A stretch of 64,000 bases of DNA from Joostella atrarenae (GTDB lineage Bacteria > Bacteroidota > Bacteroidia > Flavobacteriales > Flavobacteriaceae). The stretch covers positions 178,170 through 242,169 of the forward strand of contig NZ_JAETXX010000005.1 in the NCBI RefSeq assembly GCF_021764745.1, read 5' to 3'. Below, in pieces: positions 1 through 8,311 of this stretch; the first letter of the stretch is position 1, and every line of letters begins with the position of its first letter. The notes under the pieces were generated by a model that had not been told where the DNA came from, searched no databases, and saw only the letters and a list, made by a program, of their open reading frames with translations. Made by a program: the position numbers and the translations under genes.

Positions 1-202
1 GCGTAGCTCGAGCTGTTTTTTCAACTCTTCTAGAAAAAACGGGTTCTACACCAATAAAAATAATTTTTTCTACTCCAAAAGCATCAGCGAGTCTAAAAAT
101 AGAACCAATATTAGAGGCACTAGTTACATGGTCACAAATTATAGTGACTGGAAAACTCCTTTCTTTAAAGGTATTGTTGTCATGATTTAATTGTTCTACC
201 AT
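1..202 (-). CDS. TrmH/SpoU-family RNA methyltransferase, N-terminal part (cut by window edge)
   Basis: Only about the first 67 residues are present; the gene runs off the left end on the minus strand. After a short lead the peptide reads CDHVTSASNIGSIFRLADAF followed by GVEKIIFIG. This matches the first conserved motif of the SPOUT/TrmH class, Asn-x-Gly-x-x-x-Arg-x-Ala-Asp-x-x-Gly, where Asn and Arg contribute to catalysis. Members 2'-O-methylate tRNA or rRNA ribose using S-adenosylmethionine; the exact substrate cannot be told from this fragment. The ATG at 202-200 lies one base beyond the stop of the upstream DUF4159 gene, so the two are probably co-transcribed and translationally coupled. 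Family assignment is good; a specific enzyme name is not supported. Confidence 0.8.
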   Translation of the reverse strand, partial: MVEQLNHDNNTFKERSFPVTIICDHVTSASNIGSIFRLADAFGVEKIIFIGVEPVFSRRVEKTARAT

Positions 203-203
203 A

Positions 204-845
204 TTAATTTTCAAAGGCGTATTGTATAATGTTTGCTCCCATTTGTAGTGCTTTTTGTCTTACATTATCGGGGTCGTTATGAACTTCAGGATCTTCCCAT
301 CCGTCTCCAAGATCACTTTCAAACGTAAAAAGTAAAACCAGTCTATTATCATTAAAAATACCTAATGCTTGCGGTCGCTTTCCGTCGTGTTCATGTATTT
401 TTGGAAGTCCGTTTGAAAAGGTATACGTTTCATTAAAAATAGGATGGCTTGTAGGGATTTCTTTGAGTTCCTTGTCAGGAAATATTTTAGGAATCTCTTT
501 TTTTAAATATGGAGCCATTCCGTAGTTGTCATCAATGTGTAAAAAACCTCCTGAGAGCAAGTAATTTCTTAAGTTTTCTGCATCTTTATCAGAAAAAAAA
601 ACGTTTCCATGTCCCGTCATGTGGATAAATGGATACAGAAAAATATCTGTGCTACCAGCCTCAACAGTAACTGGTTTTGGACTTATTGTTGTGTGTATAT
701 TATTGTTGCAAAATGAAATTAAATTAACAAGTGCCGTGGGGTTGGCGTACCAATCGCCGCCACCACTATATTTTAATAATGCAATTTCTTGGGCATTACC
801 GTAGAAACCAATACATAAAATAATAAATAACAATTGTTTAGCCAT
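204..845 (-). CDS. DUF4159 domain secreted protein
   Basis: A 213-residue protein with a cleavable signal peptide (about residues 1-18, ending NAQ). The rest matches DUF4159: an early GGGDWYANPTALVNL segment, a central GHGNVFFSD segment, then NYLLSGGFLHIDDNYGM, and a late DLGDGWEDPEVHNDP segment. DUF4159 has a ThuA/glutamine-amidotransferase-like flavodoxin fold in predicted models, and its function is not established. In many Flavobacteriia it sits next to an RNA methyltransferase, as here (1-bp gap). The Asp/His/Trp-rich patch could form a metal or sugar pocket, but that is inference. Predicted location is the periplasm. The signal peptide supports the chosen start; the ATG is at 845-843. 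Confidence 0.8.
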   Translation of the reverse strand: MAKQLLFIILCIGFYGNAQEIALLKYSGGGDWYANPTALVNLISFCNNNIHTTISPKPVTVEAGSTDIFLYPFIHMTGHGNVFFSDKDAENLRNYLLSGGFLHIDDNYGMAPYLKKEIPKIFPDKELKEIPTSHPIFNETYTFSNGLPKIHEHDGKRPQALGIFNDNRLVLLFTFESDLGDGWEDPEVHNDPDNVRQKALQMGANIIQYAFEN

Positions 846-911
846 CTAATTTGGATTGTGTTGAGGCAAATTTACAGTATTTAAGAGAACAATAAATGAA
901 AATTTGTTTTC

Positions 912-1616
912 TTAAAAAATCTCGAAATTATAGCCAGACTGTATTAGATCCTCATATTTTTCATGATCAAACATATAATAGAAAGCTCCTCTTTTAGAAG
1001 AACTTTTATCTTTCACATCTAATTTTTTCAAAACCTTTAGAGATAATACCTTTTTTCTGAAATTTCCAGGATCTAATTTTCGTTGAAAAATAGCTTCGTA
1101 TAAACTTTGCAATTGTGGAATCGTAAATTTTTCTGGAAGTAGCTCGAAACCAATTGGTTGGTGTTTTGCTCTTCTTCTTAATTTGGAAAGAGCATCTATA
1201 ACCATTTGATCATGATCTAACACAAGTGAAGGCAAATCTTCTAATTTATACCAATAAGCTCCATGCTTTTCTGTGAGCTCTCTATCGTATTCATCAATAC
1301 GAATAAGAGCAAATTGCGCTATGGAAATACAGCGGGCACCTTCATCTCTAGAGGCTTTTCCGTATGCAATTGATTGCTCAAAGAATACATTGTCTAATCC
1401 TGTAATTTCTTTGAGAACCCTTCTGGCTGCATTATCTACATCCTCTTCAGGCTTTACAAAGCTACCTATTAAAGACCATTCACCACGTTTTGGTTCTACT
1501 CTTCTTTTAAAAATTAAGAGCTTTAGTTCTCCATCATCAAATCCAAAAACAATACAGTCTGTAGCAACAAACATTTTCGATTCTTCCTTATAGTAACCTC
1601 CTGAATTTAATTCCAT
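912..1616 (-). CDS. NrtR/AraR-type transcriptional regulator with degenerate Nudix domain
   Basis: A 234-residue protein with two parts. Residues about 15-145 form a Nudix-like domain; residues about 150-234 form a winged-helix DNA-binding domain typical of NrtR-family regulators (FTIPQLQSLYEAIFQRKLDP, then FRKKVLSLKVL). In the Nudix box the catalytic pattern REUxEExGU reads RVLKEITGL, so two of the metal-binding glutamates are Val and Ile. The protein is therefore likely a ligand sensor and not a hydrolase. In Bacteroidetes, NrtR homologues such as AraR of Bacteroides control sugar catabolism. Here the gene is divergent from galK-galT with only 76 bp between starts, and a perfect 27-bp inverted repeat lies in that gap. 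I infer a galactose-responsive repressor of galKT, probably also autoregulating. Confidence 0.85.
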   Translation of the reverse strand: MELNSGGYYKEESKMFVATDCIVFGFDDGELKLLIFKRRVEPKRGEWSLIGSFVKPEEDVDNAARRVLKEITGLDNVFFEQSIAYGKASRDEGARCISIAQFALIRIDEYDRELTEKHGAYWYKLEDLPSLVLDHDQMVIDALSKLRRRAKHQPIGFELLPEKFTIPQLQSLYEAIFQRKLDPGNFRKKVLSLKVLKKLDVKDKSSSKRGAFYYMFDHEKYEDLIQSGYNFEIF

Positions 1617-1636
1617 TTTTAAATTTAATGTTTAAT

Positions 1637-1663
1637 TAATAAAAGTGATAGTCACTTTTATTA
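1637..1663. promoter_or_regulatory. Candidate operator of the NrtR-like regulator (perfect 12-bp inverted repeat)
   Basis: The arms are taataaaagtga and tcacttttatta, separated by tag, with no mismatch. It lies between the divergent regulator and galK starts, 21 bp from the regulator ATG, and its right arm overlaps the galK -7 element. Perfect symmetry and position argue for a repressor-binding site that could control both directions. The ligand and the actual binding protein are inferred. Confidence 0.75.
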
Positions 1664-1669
1664 TATTTG
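1662..1669 (+). promoter_or_regulatory. -7 promoter element of galKT
   Basis: TATATTTG fits the Bacteroidetes -7 consensus TAnnTTTG. Its first two bases are the last two bases of the inverted repeat, so a bound regulator would block sigma-factor access. No convincing -33 TTG is seen at the usual distance, where the repeat arm sits instead. Transcription would start near 1675, leaving a leader of under 20 bases before the TTG start codon of galK. Confidence 0.6.
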
Positions 1670-1692
1670 TTTTTTAAAGAAACAGCTAAGGT

Positions 1693-2859
1693 TTGAAAAA
1701 TACAACGCAATCTGCTAATAGGCAAGAAAACTTTTTGAATTTAAATGAATTTAAAAGTGAGGTAATTATTGATTCTCCAGGAAGAATTAATTTAATTGGT
1801 GAGCATATCGATTACAATGGAGGTCATGTTTTACCGGCAGCTATAGATAAAAAGATAAGAATATATCTTAAGAAGAGTAATACTGATACTTGTACAATTT
1901 GGTCTGAAAATTACAGTACTGGTTTTAGTTTTGATATTAATGATGTGAAATCTGGAGCTGTAGAGTGGCAAAACTATATCTTAGGAGTTGTTCATTATAT
2001 AGGAACAATAAAAGGAGGCTTTGTAAAAGGGTTCGATTGTATTATTCATAGTGAATTACCAATGGGATCTGGATTAAGTTCTTCTGCTGCATTAGAATGT
2101 GGATTGGCAAAAGGCTTAGATGAATTATTCAAAATAGGGTTATCTTCTGATGAAATAATTACGCTTTCTAGAGATGCAGAGCACAATTTTGTAGGAACAA
2201 AGTGTGGTATCATGGATCAGTTTTCTGTAGTTCGTGGAAAAAAGAATCACTTAATTCTCCTTGATTGTCAGAGTCTTAAATATGAGTTGATTAAATCAGA
2301 TTTAGACCCTTATAAACTGGTGCTTTTAAATTCTAATGTTTCTCATAATCTAGCGAGTAGTGAGTATAATACAAGAAGACAAGAATGTGAGGATGCTTTA
2401 GCTGCGATTAATAACAAGTATCCATCATATGAGTATTTGGTAGATGTGCCTGAAGAGATTGTAAAGGAATTTAAAGAGGAACTTCCAGAGAAAACATTTA
2501 ACAGAGCTATATATGTTACTCAAGAAAATAAAAGGACATTGATGGCTTCAAATGCGCTTGAAGATGATCTATTTGAAGTATTTGGATCTTTGTTATATCA
2601 ATCTCATAAGGGGTTGAGTGAATTATATGAAGTTAGCTGTGATGAATTAGATTTTATGGTAGACTTTTCTAAAGAATTTGATTTTGTTCTCGGTTCTAGA
2701 ATGATGGGTGGTGGTTTTGGAGGTTGTACAATAAATCTAGTACATGAAGATCATGTTAGCGATTACATTGAAAATATATCGGAAGCATACAAGAAAAAAT
2801 TTAATATTGAATTAAGCCCAATTGGGGTAAACATAAGTAATGGGGTTTCAAAAATATAA
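1693..2859 (+). CDS. galK: Galactokinase
   Basis: GalK phosphorylates galactose to galactose-1-phosphate with ATP, the first cytoplasmic step of the Leloir pathway. The 388 residues have the usual family length and all three signatures: the galactokinase signature GRINLIGEHIDYNGG near residue 31, the GHMP-kinase ATP loop LPMGSGLSSSAALE near residue 122, and the C-terminal GGGFGGC motif near residue 339. The start is an unusual TTG at 1693: an in-frame stop lies at 1687-1689 and no ATG occurs in frame before the conserved core. A short purine run (taagg) sits just upstream. galT follows after 2 bp, so the two are co-transcribed. Regulation by the divergent NrtR-like protein is inferred from the operator in the promoter. 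Confidence 0.97.
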   Translation: MKNTTQSANRQENFLNLNEFKSEVIIDSPGRINLIGEHIDYNGGHVLPAAIDKKIRIYLKKSNTDTCTIWSENYSTGFSFDINDVKSGAVEWQNYILGVVHYIGTIKGGFVKGFDCIIHSELPMGSGLSSSAALECGLAKGLDELFKIGLSSDEIITLSRDAEHNFVGTKCGIMDQFSVVRGKKNHLILLDCQSLKYELIKSDLDPYKLVLLNSNVSHNLASSEYNTRRQECEDALAAINNKYPSYEYLVDVPEEIVKEFKEELPEKTFNRAIYVTQENKRTLMASNALEDDLFEVFGSLLYQSHKGLSELYEVSCDELDFMVDFSKEFDFVLGSRMMGGGFGGCTINLVHEDHVSDYIENISEAYKKKFNIELSPIGVNISNGVSKI

Positions 2860-2861
2860 GC

Positions 2862-3902
2862 ATGGAAAATACAATAAATAACAAACCGCATAGAAGATAT
2901 AATATTTTAACTGGGGAATGGATTTTAGTTTCTCCTCATCGTACAAAAAGACCTTGGCAAGGAAAAAAAGATCAGAAGAGTGAATTGCAAAAAGAAACTT
3001 ATGATCCTAAATGTTATTTGTGTCCAACAAACGAAAGGGCTAGTGGAGATACTAACCCAGATTATGAAGGAACTTATGCTTTTACGAATGACTTTGCAGC
3101 ATTATTACCAAATGTAGAAGCAGAGGAGTACAGTAACGGACTTTTAAAGGCAGAAACAGAGATGGGGATTTGTAAAGTTGTTTGTTTTTCGCCAAACCAC
3201 TCGCTTACACTTCCGCTGATGAAGGTTGAAGAGATTACTAATGTTGTAAAACTTTGGAAAAAGGAATACAAAGAATTAGGTGAGAAGTCAGAAATCAATC
3301 ATGTGCAAATCTTTGAGAATAAAGGAGCGATTATGGGGTGTAGTAATCCGCATCCACATGGGCAGATATGGTCGCAGTCTTCAATCCCTCAGGAAGTTTT
3401 AAAGAAGCAAAAACATCAAAAGGCTTATTGGGAAACTAATAAAAGGAGTTTGTTACAAGATTATTTAAAACAAGAATTAGAGCTTAAAGAGCGTATTTTA
3501 GTAGAAAATGATCACTTTGTAGCGTTGATACCTTATTGGGCAGTATGGCCATATGAGGCGATGATAGTTCCGAAAAAGCACTATCAAGACATAAGTCAGT
3601 TAAATGAAGAAGAAGAGATAGCTTTTGCTTCCATAATAAAAAAACTGACAATAATGTTTGATAATCTTTTTGAAACTTCGTTTCCGTACTCTTCAGGGAT
3701 CCACCAACGTCCTACAGATGGTGAAGAGCATCCAGAATGGCACTTTCATATGTCTTTTTATCCACCTTTATTACGTTCTGCTGAAGTAAAAAAGTTTATG
3801 GTAGGTTACGAGATGTTTGCTAACCCACAAAGAGATATTACTGCTGAATCTGCTGCGAATAATCTCCGACAGCTTTCAGAAGTACATTATAGTAAGCAAT
3901 AA
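2862..3902 (+). CDS. galT: Galactose-1-phosphate uridylyltransferase
   Basis: GalT exchanges UMP between UDP-glucose and galactose-1-phosphate, giving UDP-galactose and glucose-1-phosphate. The 346-residue length is normal. The active-site motif CSNPHPHGQIW places the nucleophilic histidine at residue 166, within His164-Pro-His166. An early Cys-x-x-Cys (CYLCP, near residue 52) fits the zinc or iron site of the family, and the late segment HPEWHFHMSFYPP carries the C-terminal histidines. It starts 2 bp after galK and ends at a strong hairpin terminator. galE and galM are not in this window, so the epimerase must be encoded elsewhere. Confidence 0.97.
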   Translation: MENTINNKPHRRYNILTGEWILVSPHRTKRPWQGKKDQKSELQKETYDPKCYLCPTNERASGDTNPDYEGTYAFTNDFAALLPNVEAEEYSNGLLKAETEMGICKVVCFSPNHSLTLPLMKVEEITNVVKLWKKEYKELGEKSEINHVQIFENKGAIMGCSNPHPHGQIWSQSSIPQEVLKKQKHQKAYWETNKRSLLQDYLKQELELKERILVENDHFVALIPYWAVWPYEAMIVPKKHYQDISQLNEEEEIAFASIIKKLTIMFDNLFETSFPYSSGIHQRPTDGEEHPEWHFHMSFYPPLLRSAEVKKFMVGYEMFANPQRDITAESAANNLRQLSEVHYSKQ

Positions 3903-3910
3903 TGAATATA

Positions 3911-3933
3911 GGTCCTCTTCGGAGGACTTTTTT
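3911..3933 (+). terminator. Rho-independent terminator after galKT
   Basis: Stem gtcctc / gaggac closed by a stable ttcg tetraloop and followed by TTTTTT. It starts 9 bases after the galT stop. Its T-run overlaps the stop codon of the convergent gene at 3932, so the two transcription units abut with no spacer. Confidence 0.9.
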
Positions 3934-4375
3934 ATTTTAAACGTTTATAGTTTTCAGAAAACAAAGGATTCCCTTCACCATCTAAAGTGATCTGACTAAA
4001 AGAGTTTTTTGCAACCTCCAATTTAAAAGTGAATACGCGCATGGTGTCTATAATGTTCATCATAGATTCAGACCCATATTCTAAACGTTCAACTAAAGAA
4101 TTATCGGTAATATAATAAGATCCATATCCAAACCATTCCACAGAATCTTTTGGCACGAATCGTGTCCACATCACTTTATCATTTTGGTACATTTTTATTT
4201 GACGATAGCCATCACTATTTTTGATAGTGTCTATAACTATATTTCCGTCGTAAGAATACCTGCTTTCAAGTTCCCAAGTACCTTGTAGAGAATCTTTGAT
4301 AATTATTTTTTCTGGACTTCCAGAAAGAAATATCATTGCTAATAGAAAAACGAAAGGAAAGAGTAGTGTTTTCAT
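3932..4375 (-). CDS. Small secreted lipocalin-like protein of unknown function
   Basis: A 147-residue protein with an N-terminal hydrophobic signal segment (about residues 1-20, no lipobox cysteine). The mature part begins with a lipocalin/DUF4488-like opening, DSLQGTWELESRYSYDG, and continues as alternating strands ending FSENYKRLK. The LxGTWEL opening and the closing YKRL strand are typical of small Bacteroidetes beta-barrel proteins that bind unknown ligands. I cannot assign a function. It is convergent with galT and divergent from trxB, so it appears to be a single-gene unit. Confidence 0.6.
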   Translation of the reverse strand: MKTLLFPFVFLLAMIFLSGSPEKIIIKDSLQGTWELESRYSYDGNIVIDTIKNSDGYRQIKMYQNDKVMWTRFVPKDSVEWFGYGSYYITDNSLVERLEYGSESMMNIIDTMRVFTFKLEVAKNSFSQITLDGEGNPLFSENYKRLK

Positions 4376-4465
4376 GACAGCTAGAATTTAGAAGTTAGTA
4401 AATATGTTACTGTTAATTTACGAATAATCAGTTAATTATGGAAATAATTCGGATTGTATTATTAG

Positions 4466-4493
4466 TTGTGTAAACAGATTTTCAATATATTTG
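4466..4493 (+). promoter_or_regulatory. Promoter of trxB
   Basis: TTG at 4466-4468, a 17-base spacer, then TATATTTG at 4486-4493. This is a full match to the flavobacterial vegetative promoter TTG-N17-23-TAnnTTTG. Predicted transcription starts near 4500, leaving a leader of about 130 bases before the trxB ATG at 4630. Confidence 0.75.
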
Positions 4494-4629
4494 ATAATTA
4501 CATCTATTCATATTAGGAGCTAGTATCAGTTTTGTTTATTGTTTGATAATAACTTTTCATAGATTAGTTGTAAGCTTTTTACTAAAAAAGCTACTTTTGT
4601 TATGTAATTATATTAGAAAGGATAAAACG

Positions 4630-5598
4630 ATGTCTGAAAAAATAGAAAGAATAAAATGTTTAATTATTGGTTCAGGGCCTGCAGGTTATACAGCAGCAAT
4701 TTATGCAGCTAGAGCAGATATGAAACCAGTAATTTATACCGGTTTAGAACCTGGAGGACAATTAACAACTACTACAGAAGTAGATAATTTTCCTGGATAC
4801 CCAGAAGGTATTGATGGACCTTCTATGATGATGCAGTTACAACAGCAAGCAGAACGTTTTAGTACGGAAGTAAGAATTGGAATGATTACTTCTATAGAGT
4901 TGAGTGATGAAGTAGGAGGAATACACAAAGCTGTTGTAGATAGTACAACAAATATAGAAGCTGAAACTGTGATTATTTCTACTGGAGCTACTGCAAAATA
5001 CTTAGGATTACCTAGTGAGCAACGTCTTAGAGGTGGAGGAGTTTCCGCATGTGCAGTTTGTGATGGATTTTTCTTTAAAAATCAAGAAGTAGCAATCGTT
5101 GGAGGTGGAGATACTGCTGCTGAGGAAGCTACTTATTTAGCAAATATCTGTAAAAAGGTTACGCTATTGGTTAGAAAAGGGGAGATGAGAGCGTCTAAAG
5201 CAATGCAACATCGTGTTAATAATACTGCTAATTTAGTTGTAAAATACTTTACAGAAATAGAAGAAGTATTAGGAGAGCAGGTAGTTGAAGGAATTCGTGT
5301 AGTAAATAATCAAACAGGAGCCAAAGAGCAAATAGATGTTACTGGGTTATTTATAGCTATAGGTCATAAACCAAATACAGACATCTTTAAGAATCAAGTT
5401 AAGATGGACGATACTGGCTATATAATCACAGAAGGTAAGTCTACTAAAACAAACAAACCAGGAGTATTTGCTTGTGGAGATGTTCAAGATAAAGAATATC
5501 GTCAAGCAATTACAGCTGCAGGAACTGGATGTATGGCTGCCTTAGATGCAGAGCGTTATCTAGCAACTGTAGAAAGTAGTGAAGAAGTAGAAGCTTAA
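4630..5598 (+). CDS. trxB: Thioredoxin reductase (NADPH)
   Basis: A cytoplasmic FAD enzyme that passes electrons from NADPH to thioredoxin. The 322 residues show the FAD dinucleotide fold GSGPAGYTAAIYAARA near residue 14, the redox-active pair Cys141-Ala-Val-Cys144 followed by Asp, the NADPH-binding GGGDTAAEEA near residue 162, and the closing FAD motif GVFACGDVQD near residue 281. The more usual redox motif is CATC; CAVC is an accepted variant. The reading frame extends upstream to 4543, but those 29 residues are hydrophobic, poorly conserved in character and unlike any TrxB. The ATG at 4630, giving MSEKIERIKCLIIGSGPAG, matches family starts. It is a monocistronic unit with its own promoter and terminator. 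Confidence 0.97.
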   Translation: MSEKIERIKCLIIGSGPAGYTAAIYAARADMKPVIYTGLEPGGQLTTTTEVDNFPGYPEGIDGPSMMMQLQQQAERFSTEVRIGMITSIELSDEVGGIHKAVVDSTTNIEAETVIISTGATAKYLGLPSEQRLRGGGVSACAVCDGFFFKNQEVAIVGGGDTAAEEATYLANICKKVTLLVRKGEMRASKAMQHRVNNTANLVVKYFTEIEEVLGEQVVEGIRVVNNQTGAKEQIDVTGLFIAIGHKPNTDIFKNQVKMDDTGYIITEGKSTKTNKPGVFACGDVQDKEYRQAITAAGTGCMAALDAERYLATVESSEEVEA

Positions 5599-5624
5599 TA
5601 AGCTATAATAATATAAGTGTAGTT

Positions 5625-5661
5625 AAGGTGAAATCTATAAAATAGATTTCACCTTTTTTTT
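5625..5661 (+). terminator. Rho-independent terminator after trxB
   Basis: A 13-bp stem, aaggtgaaatcta / tagatttcacctt, with loop taaaa, followed by a run of eight T (the stem's last two included). It lies 27 bases after the trxB stop. Confidence 0.92.
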
Positions 5662-5799
5662 GTATATACATCATCTATTTGTTAATAATTTCATCTTTTC
5701 ACCACCCCTTTTGTGTTTCTGTTATTACATTCTCTATTTATTAAGATTTACTAGAAAGTAAGGGATAATCATCACGTTTTATTTATAACAATAACTACT

Positions 5800-5860
5800 T
5801 TATTTAGACTAAAAATAAATAACATTTTGTTTTTATTAAATCTAAATAAGTATATATTTG
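5800..5860 (+). promoter_or_regulatory. Promoter with TCTAAA-type inverted sites before the TonB receptor
   Basis: The -7 element TATATTTG lies at 5853-5860, with TTTTG at 5825-5829 as a -33 element (23-base spacer). Upstream is TTATTTAGA (5800-5808), whose exact reverse complement TCTAAATAA occurs at 5841-5849, just before the -7 box. Within the first, TTTAG-A-CTAAA (5803-5813) is itself a small palindrome, and another gtctaaa follows at 5863. AT-rich repeats of this kind resemble Fur-type operators, which would fit an iron-uptake gene, but the regulator is inferred. Confidence 0.55.
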
Positions 5861-5877
5861 CAGTCTAAACGTAGAAA

Positions 5878-8301
5878 ATGTTCGTGAATAAAGAGTTTTT
5901 ATTAGTATTGTTTTTAATGTCTGAATTCTTTGTGTTTGCTCAAAACGGAGTGCTCAAAGGGAATATTAAACATGAAGACAATACCGTTGCTTCAGGTGTT
6001 TATCTAATATTAAAGGGGAATGGAATACAAAAGGATGCAGCAACAAATTCAAAAGGGAATTATATATTTAAAGAAATTTCATACGGGGATTATACGTTAG
6101 AAATTCATTCTATAGATGCAAAGACTAAAATCTTAGATGTATTTGTCAATTCAGAAGTAAAGGAGCTTGATATAAACTTAGAAAGTTCGGATATGCATGA
6201 GTTAGATGAGGTAATGTTACATGGGAAATCACAAAAATCTAAAATAGAAACTGAAGGTTTCGCTGTAAATGTTATAGATACAAAGGAAGCGGGACTTCGT
6301 AATTTTCAAACCAACGAATTGCTAAATACTACAGTTGGAGTTAAAATCCGTCAAAATGGTGGGTTAGGATCTGAAGTTCAGTATAGTTTAAATGGATTGT
6401 CTGGAAATGCAGTGCGTATTTTTATTGATGGTATTCCAATTTCAATTTATGGTTCTTCATTTAGCTTGAATAGTATTCCGCCATCAATGATAAAAAGGAT
6501 AGAGGTTTTTAAGGGTGTTGTGCCAGGTTATTTAGCAGATGATGCCTTAGGTGGAGCAATTAATATAGTACTTCATAAAGGATCGAAAACTAATCTTAAT
6601 GCTTCTGTCTCTTATGGATCGTTTAATACACTACAAACCAATTTAAATGGTTTATACAGGTTTAAAAAATCTGGATTCACTGTAAAAGGTTCTTTTTTTC
6701 ATAACTATTCTGATAATGATTACGAAGTTTCTGGGCGAAGTGTCGTAGTTACAGGGTTAGGAGGTGTGCAAACCCCAGTTACAGCAAAAAGATTTAATGA
6801 CGCTTATAGGTCTACTGGAGGAATTGCGGAAGTTGGTTTTACAGATGTTAAATGGGCAGACCAATTTTTTGTTGGAATTACAGCTTCCGATGACTATAAA
6901 GAGATTCAACATGGTGCTTTCATGACTATTATGCCTTATAAAGGGAGGTTTATGGAGTCGGATGCAACCTTAGGAAATATAACCTATCAAAAGAAAGATC
7001 TTTTCACAAAAGGTTTAGATGTAAATGTACATGGTTTATATGGAAACAGAAATCGTATGGTAAACGATACTGTTGCGTGGGCTTATAATTGGTTAGGAGA
7101 AAGAGCTATTGATTACAAAGGTGATGAATTTAAATATTCATGGGGTTCTCAACAAGAAGGAGGGCCTACACTTGCCAAAATAAAAAGAAAAGTTGCATCA
7201 ATTCGTACAGGGATTTCATATGAGATAAATGAGAACCATAAGGTATTGTTTAATCATGTATATAGTAGTATTGATAGAGAAGATAGTGATGAGTTAAGGT
7301 CGGTTTTGGAAAACACATTTGTTGGAACAAGAGACTTAAGTAAAAATATTCTTTCTTTTACTTATGAGCTTAATGCTTTTGATGAGAAGATGAAAGCTAG
7401 CTTATTTGGAAAATTGTATCAGCAAAAAACAGTAAATATCGATCCTGAAATTGATACTGATTCTAACGGGAATCAAATAATAGTTGATGATATAGTCAGT
7501 AGTAATAATACTAATAATGGATATGGTTTTGCATTATCTTATGCTATTTTGAGAAATATTACATTATTAGCATCTGCGGAGAAAGCAATTCGTTTACCAA
7601 ATGAAACAGAAGTTTTTGGTAACGATGGAGATAATGTCGTTGCAAACCCGAGCATTCAACCAGAAAGTAGTAACAATTTTAATCTAGGATTTAAATTAGG
7701 AACTTTCAGGATGAAGAAGCATGACTTCTCAATTTCTACAAATTTTTTTACACGAAACATTAAAGATCGAATAGGTTTACCTATAGAAAATTCATTAAAT
7801 GTAGACGACGAAACTATACTTTATGTAAATCAAGGGCACGCAACATCTAAAGGTATTGATGCTCAATTAACCTATTCATACAATAATAATTTTGGATTTA
7901 ATTTTAATGTTTCTCGTTTTGATTTAATGGTAGAAAATAGAGGTGTAGAAATTGATGTTCCAAATACTCCATTTTTAACAATGAATGGAGGTTTACGCTA
8001 TTCATTAAAAGACCTTTTCCAAGAAAGTGCACAGTTGAATCTATTTTATAATATATATTTTACTGATGACTTTTCTTACTTACCTCCGCAAGGAGAAAAT
8101 ACTGTTGGAGATGAATTTTTTAAAGTACCAGAACAATTAGTACAAGATTTTGGGCTTAGTTATACTTTCCCTAATAACAATTTTGTAATGAGTTTTGATG
8201 TTAAAAATATATTTGATAAACCGGTGTATGACAACTTATCTGTACAAAAACCGGGAAGAGCTTTTTATCTAAAATTAAACTATTTTATTAATAAATTTTA
8301 A
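5878..8301 (+). CDS. TonB-dependent outer-membrane receptor, XusA-like
   Basis: An 807-residue TonB-dependent receptor. Signal peptide about residues 1-22 (ending FAQ), a carboxypeptidase-regulatory-like beta domain about 23-105, a plug domain about 115-220 (core segment NGLSGNAVRIFIDGIPI, then IKRIEVFKGVVPGYLADDAL), and a 22-strand barrel to the C-terminus ending in an aromatic strand (FYLKLNYFINKF). It is much shorter than SusC proteins and is not followed by a SusD. The next gene is a DUF4374 lipoprotein. That pairing is the one found in the XusA-XusB xenosiderophore system of Bacteroides thetaiotaomicron, so an iron-siderophore substrate is the best guess. The promoter repeats fit iron control. 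The substrate itself cannot be read from sequence. Confidence 0.85.
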   Translation: MFVNKEFLLVLFLMSEFFVFAQNGVLKGNIKHEDNTVASGVYLILKGNGIQKDAATNSKGNYIFKEISYGDYTLEIHSIDAKTKILDVFVNSEVKELDINLESSDMHELDEVMLHGKSQKSKIETEGFAVNVIDTKEAGLRNFQTNELLNTTVGVKIRQNGGLGSEVQYSLNGLSGNAVRIFIDGIPISIYGSSFSLNSIPPSMIKRIEVFKGVVPGYLADDALGGAINIVLHKGSKTNLNASVSYGSFNTLQTNLNGLYRFKKSGFTVKGSFFHNYSDNDYEVSGRSVVVTGLGGVQTPVTAKRFNDAYRSTGGIAEVGFTDVKWADQFFVGITASDDYKEIQHGAFMTIMPYKGRFMESDATLGNITYQKKDLFTKGLDVNVHGLYGNRNRMVNDTVAWAYNWLGERAIDYKGDEFKYSWGSQQEGGPTLAKIKRKVASIRTGISYEINENHKVLFNHVYSSIDREDSDELRSVLENTFVGTRDLSKNILSFTYELNAFDEKMKASLFGKLYQQKTVNIDPEIDTDSNGNQIIVDDIVSSNNTNNGYGFALSYAILRNITLLASAEKAIRLPNETEVFGNDGDNVVANPSIQPESSNNFNLGFKLGTFRMKKHDFSISTNFFTRNIKDRIGLPIENSLNVDDETILYVNQGHATSKGIDAQLTYSYNNNFGFNFNVSRFDLMVENRGVEIDVPNTPFLTMNGGLRYSLKDLFQESAQLNLFYNIYFTDDFSYLPPQGENTVGDEFFKVPEQLVQDFGLSYTFPNNNFVMSFDVKNIFDKPVYDNLSVQKPGRAFYLKLNYFINKF

Positions 8302-8311
8302 ATATAATCTA

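Noticed and set aside
4543..4629. N-terminal extension of thioredoxin reductase
   Set aside because: The 29 extra residues do not resemble the family, and the conserved N-terminus begins right after the ATG at 4630.
6700..6800. SusC-type assignment for the TonB receptor at 5878
   Set aside because: At 807 residues it is too short, has no SusD neighbour and no SusC-type LKGPGAAALYG motif; the DUF4374 neighbour points to siderophore-type uptake.
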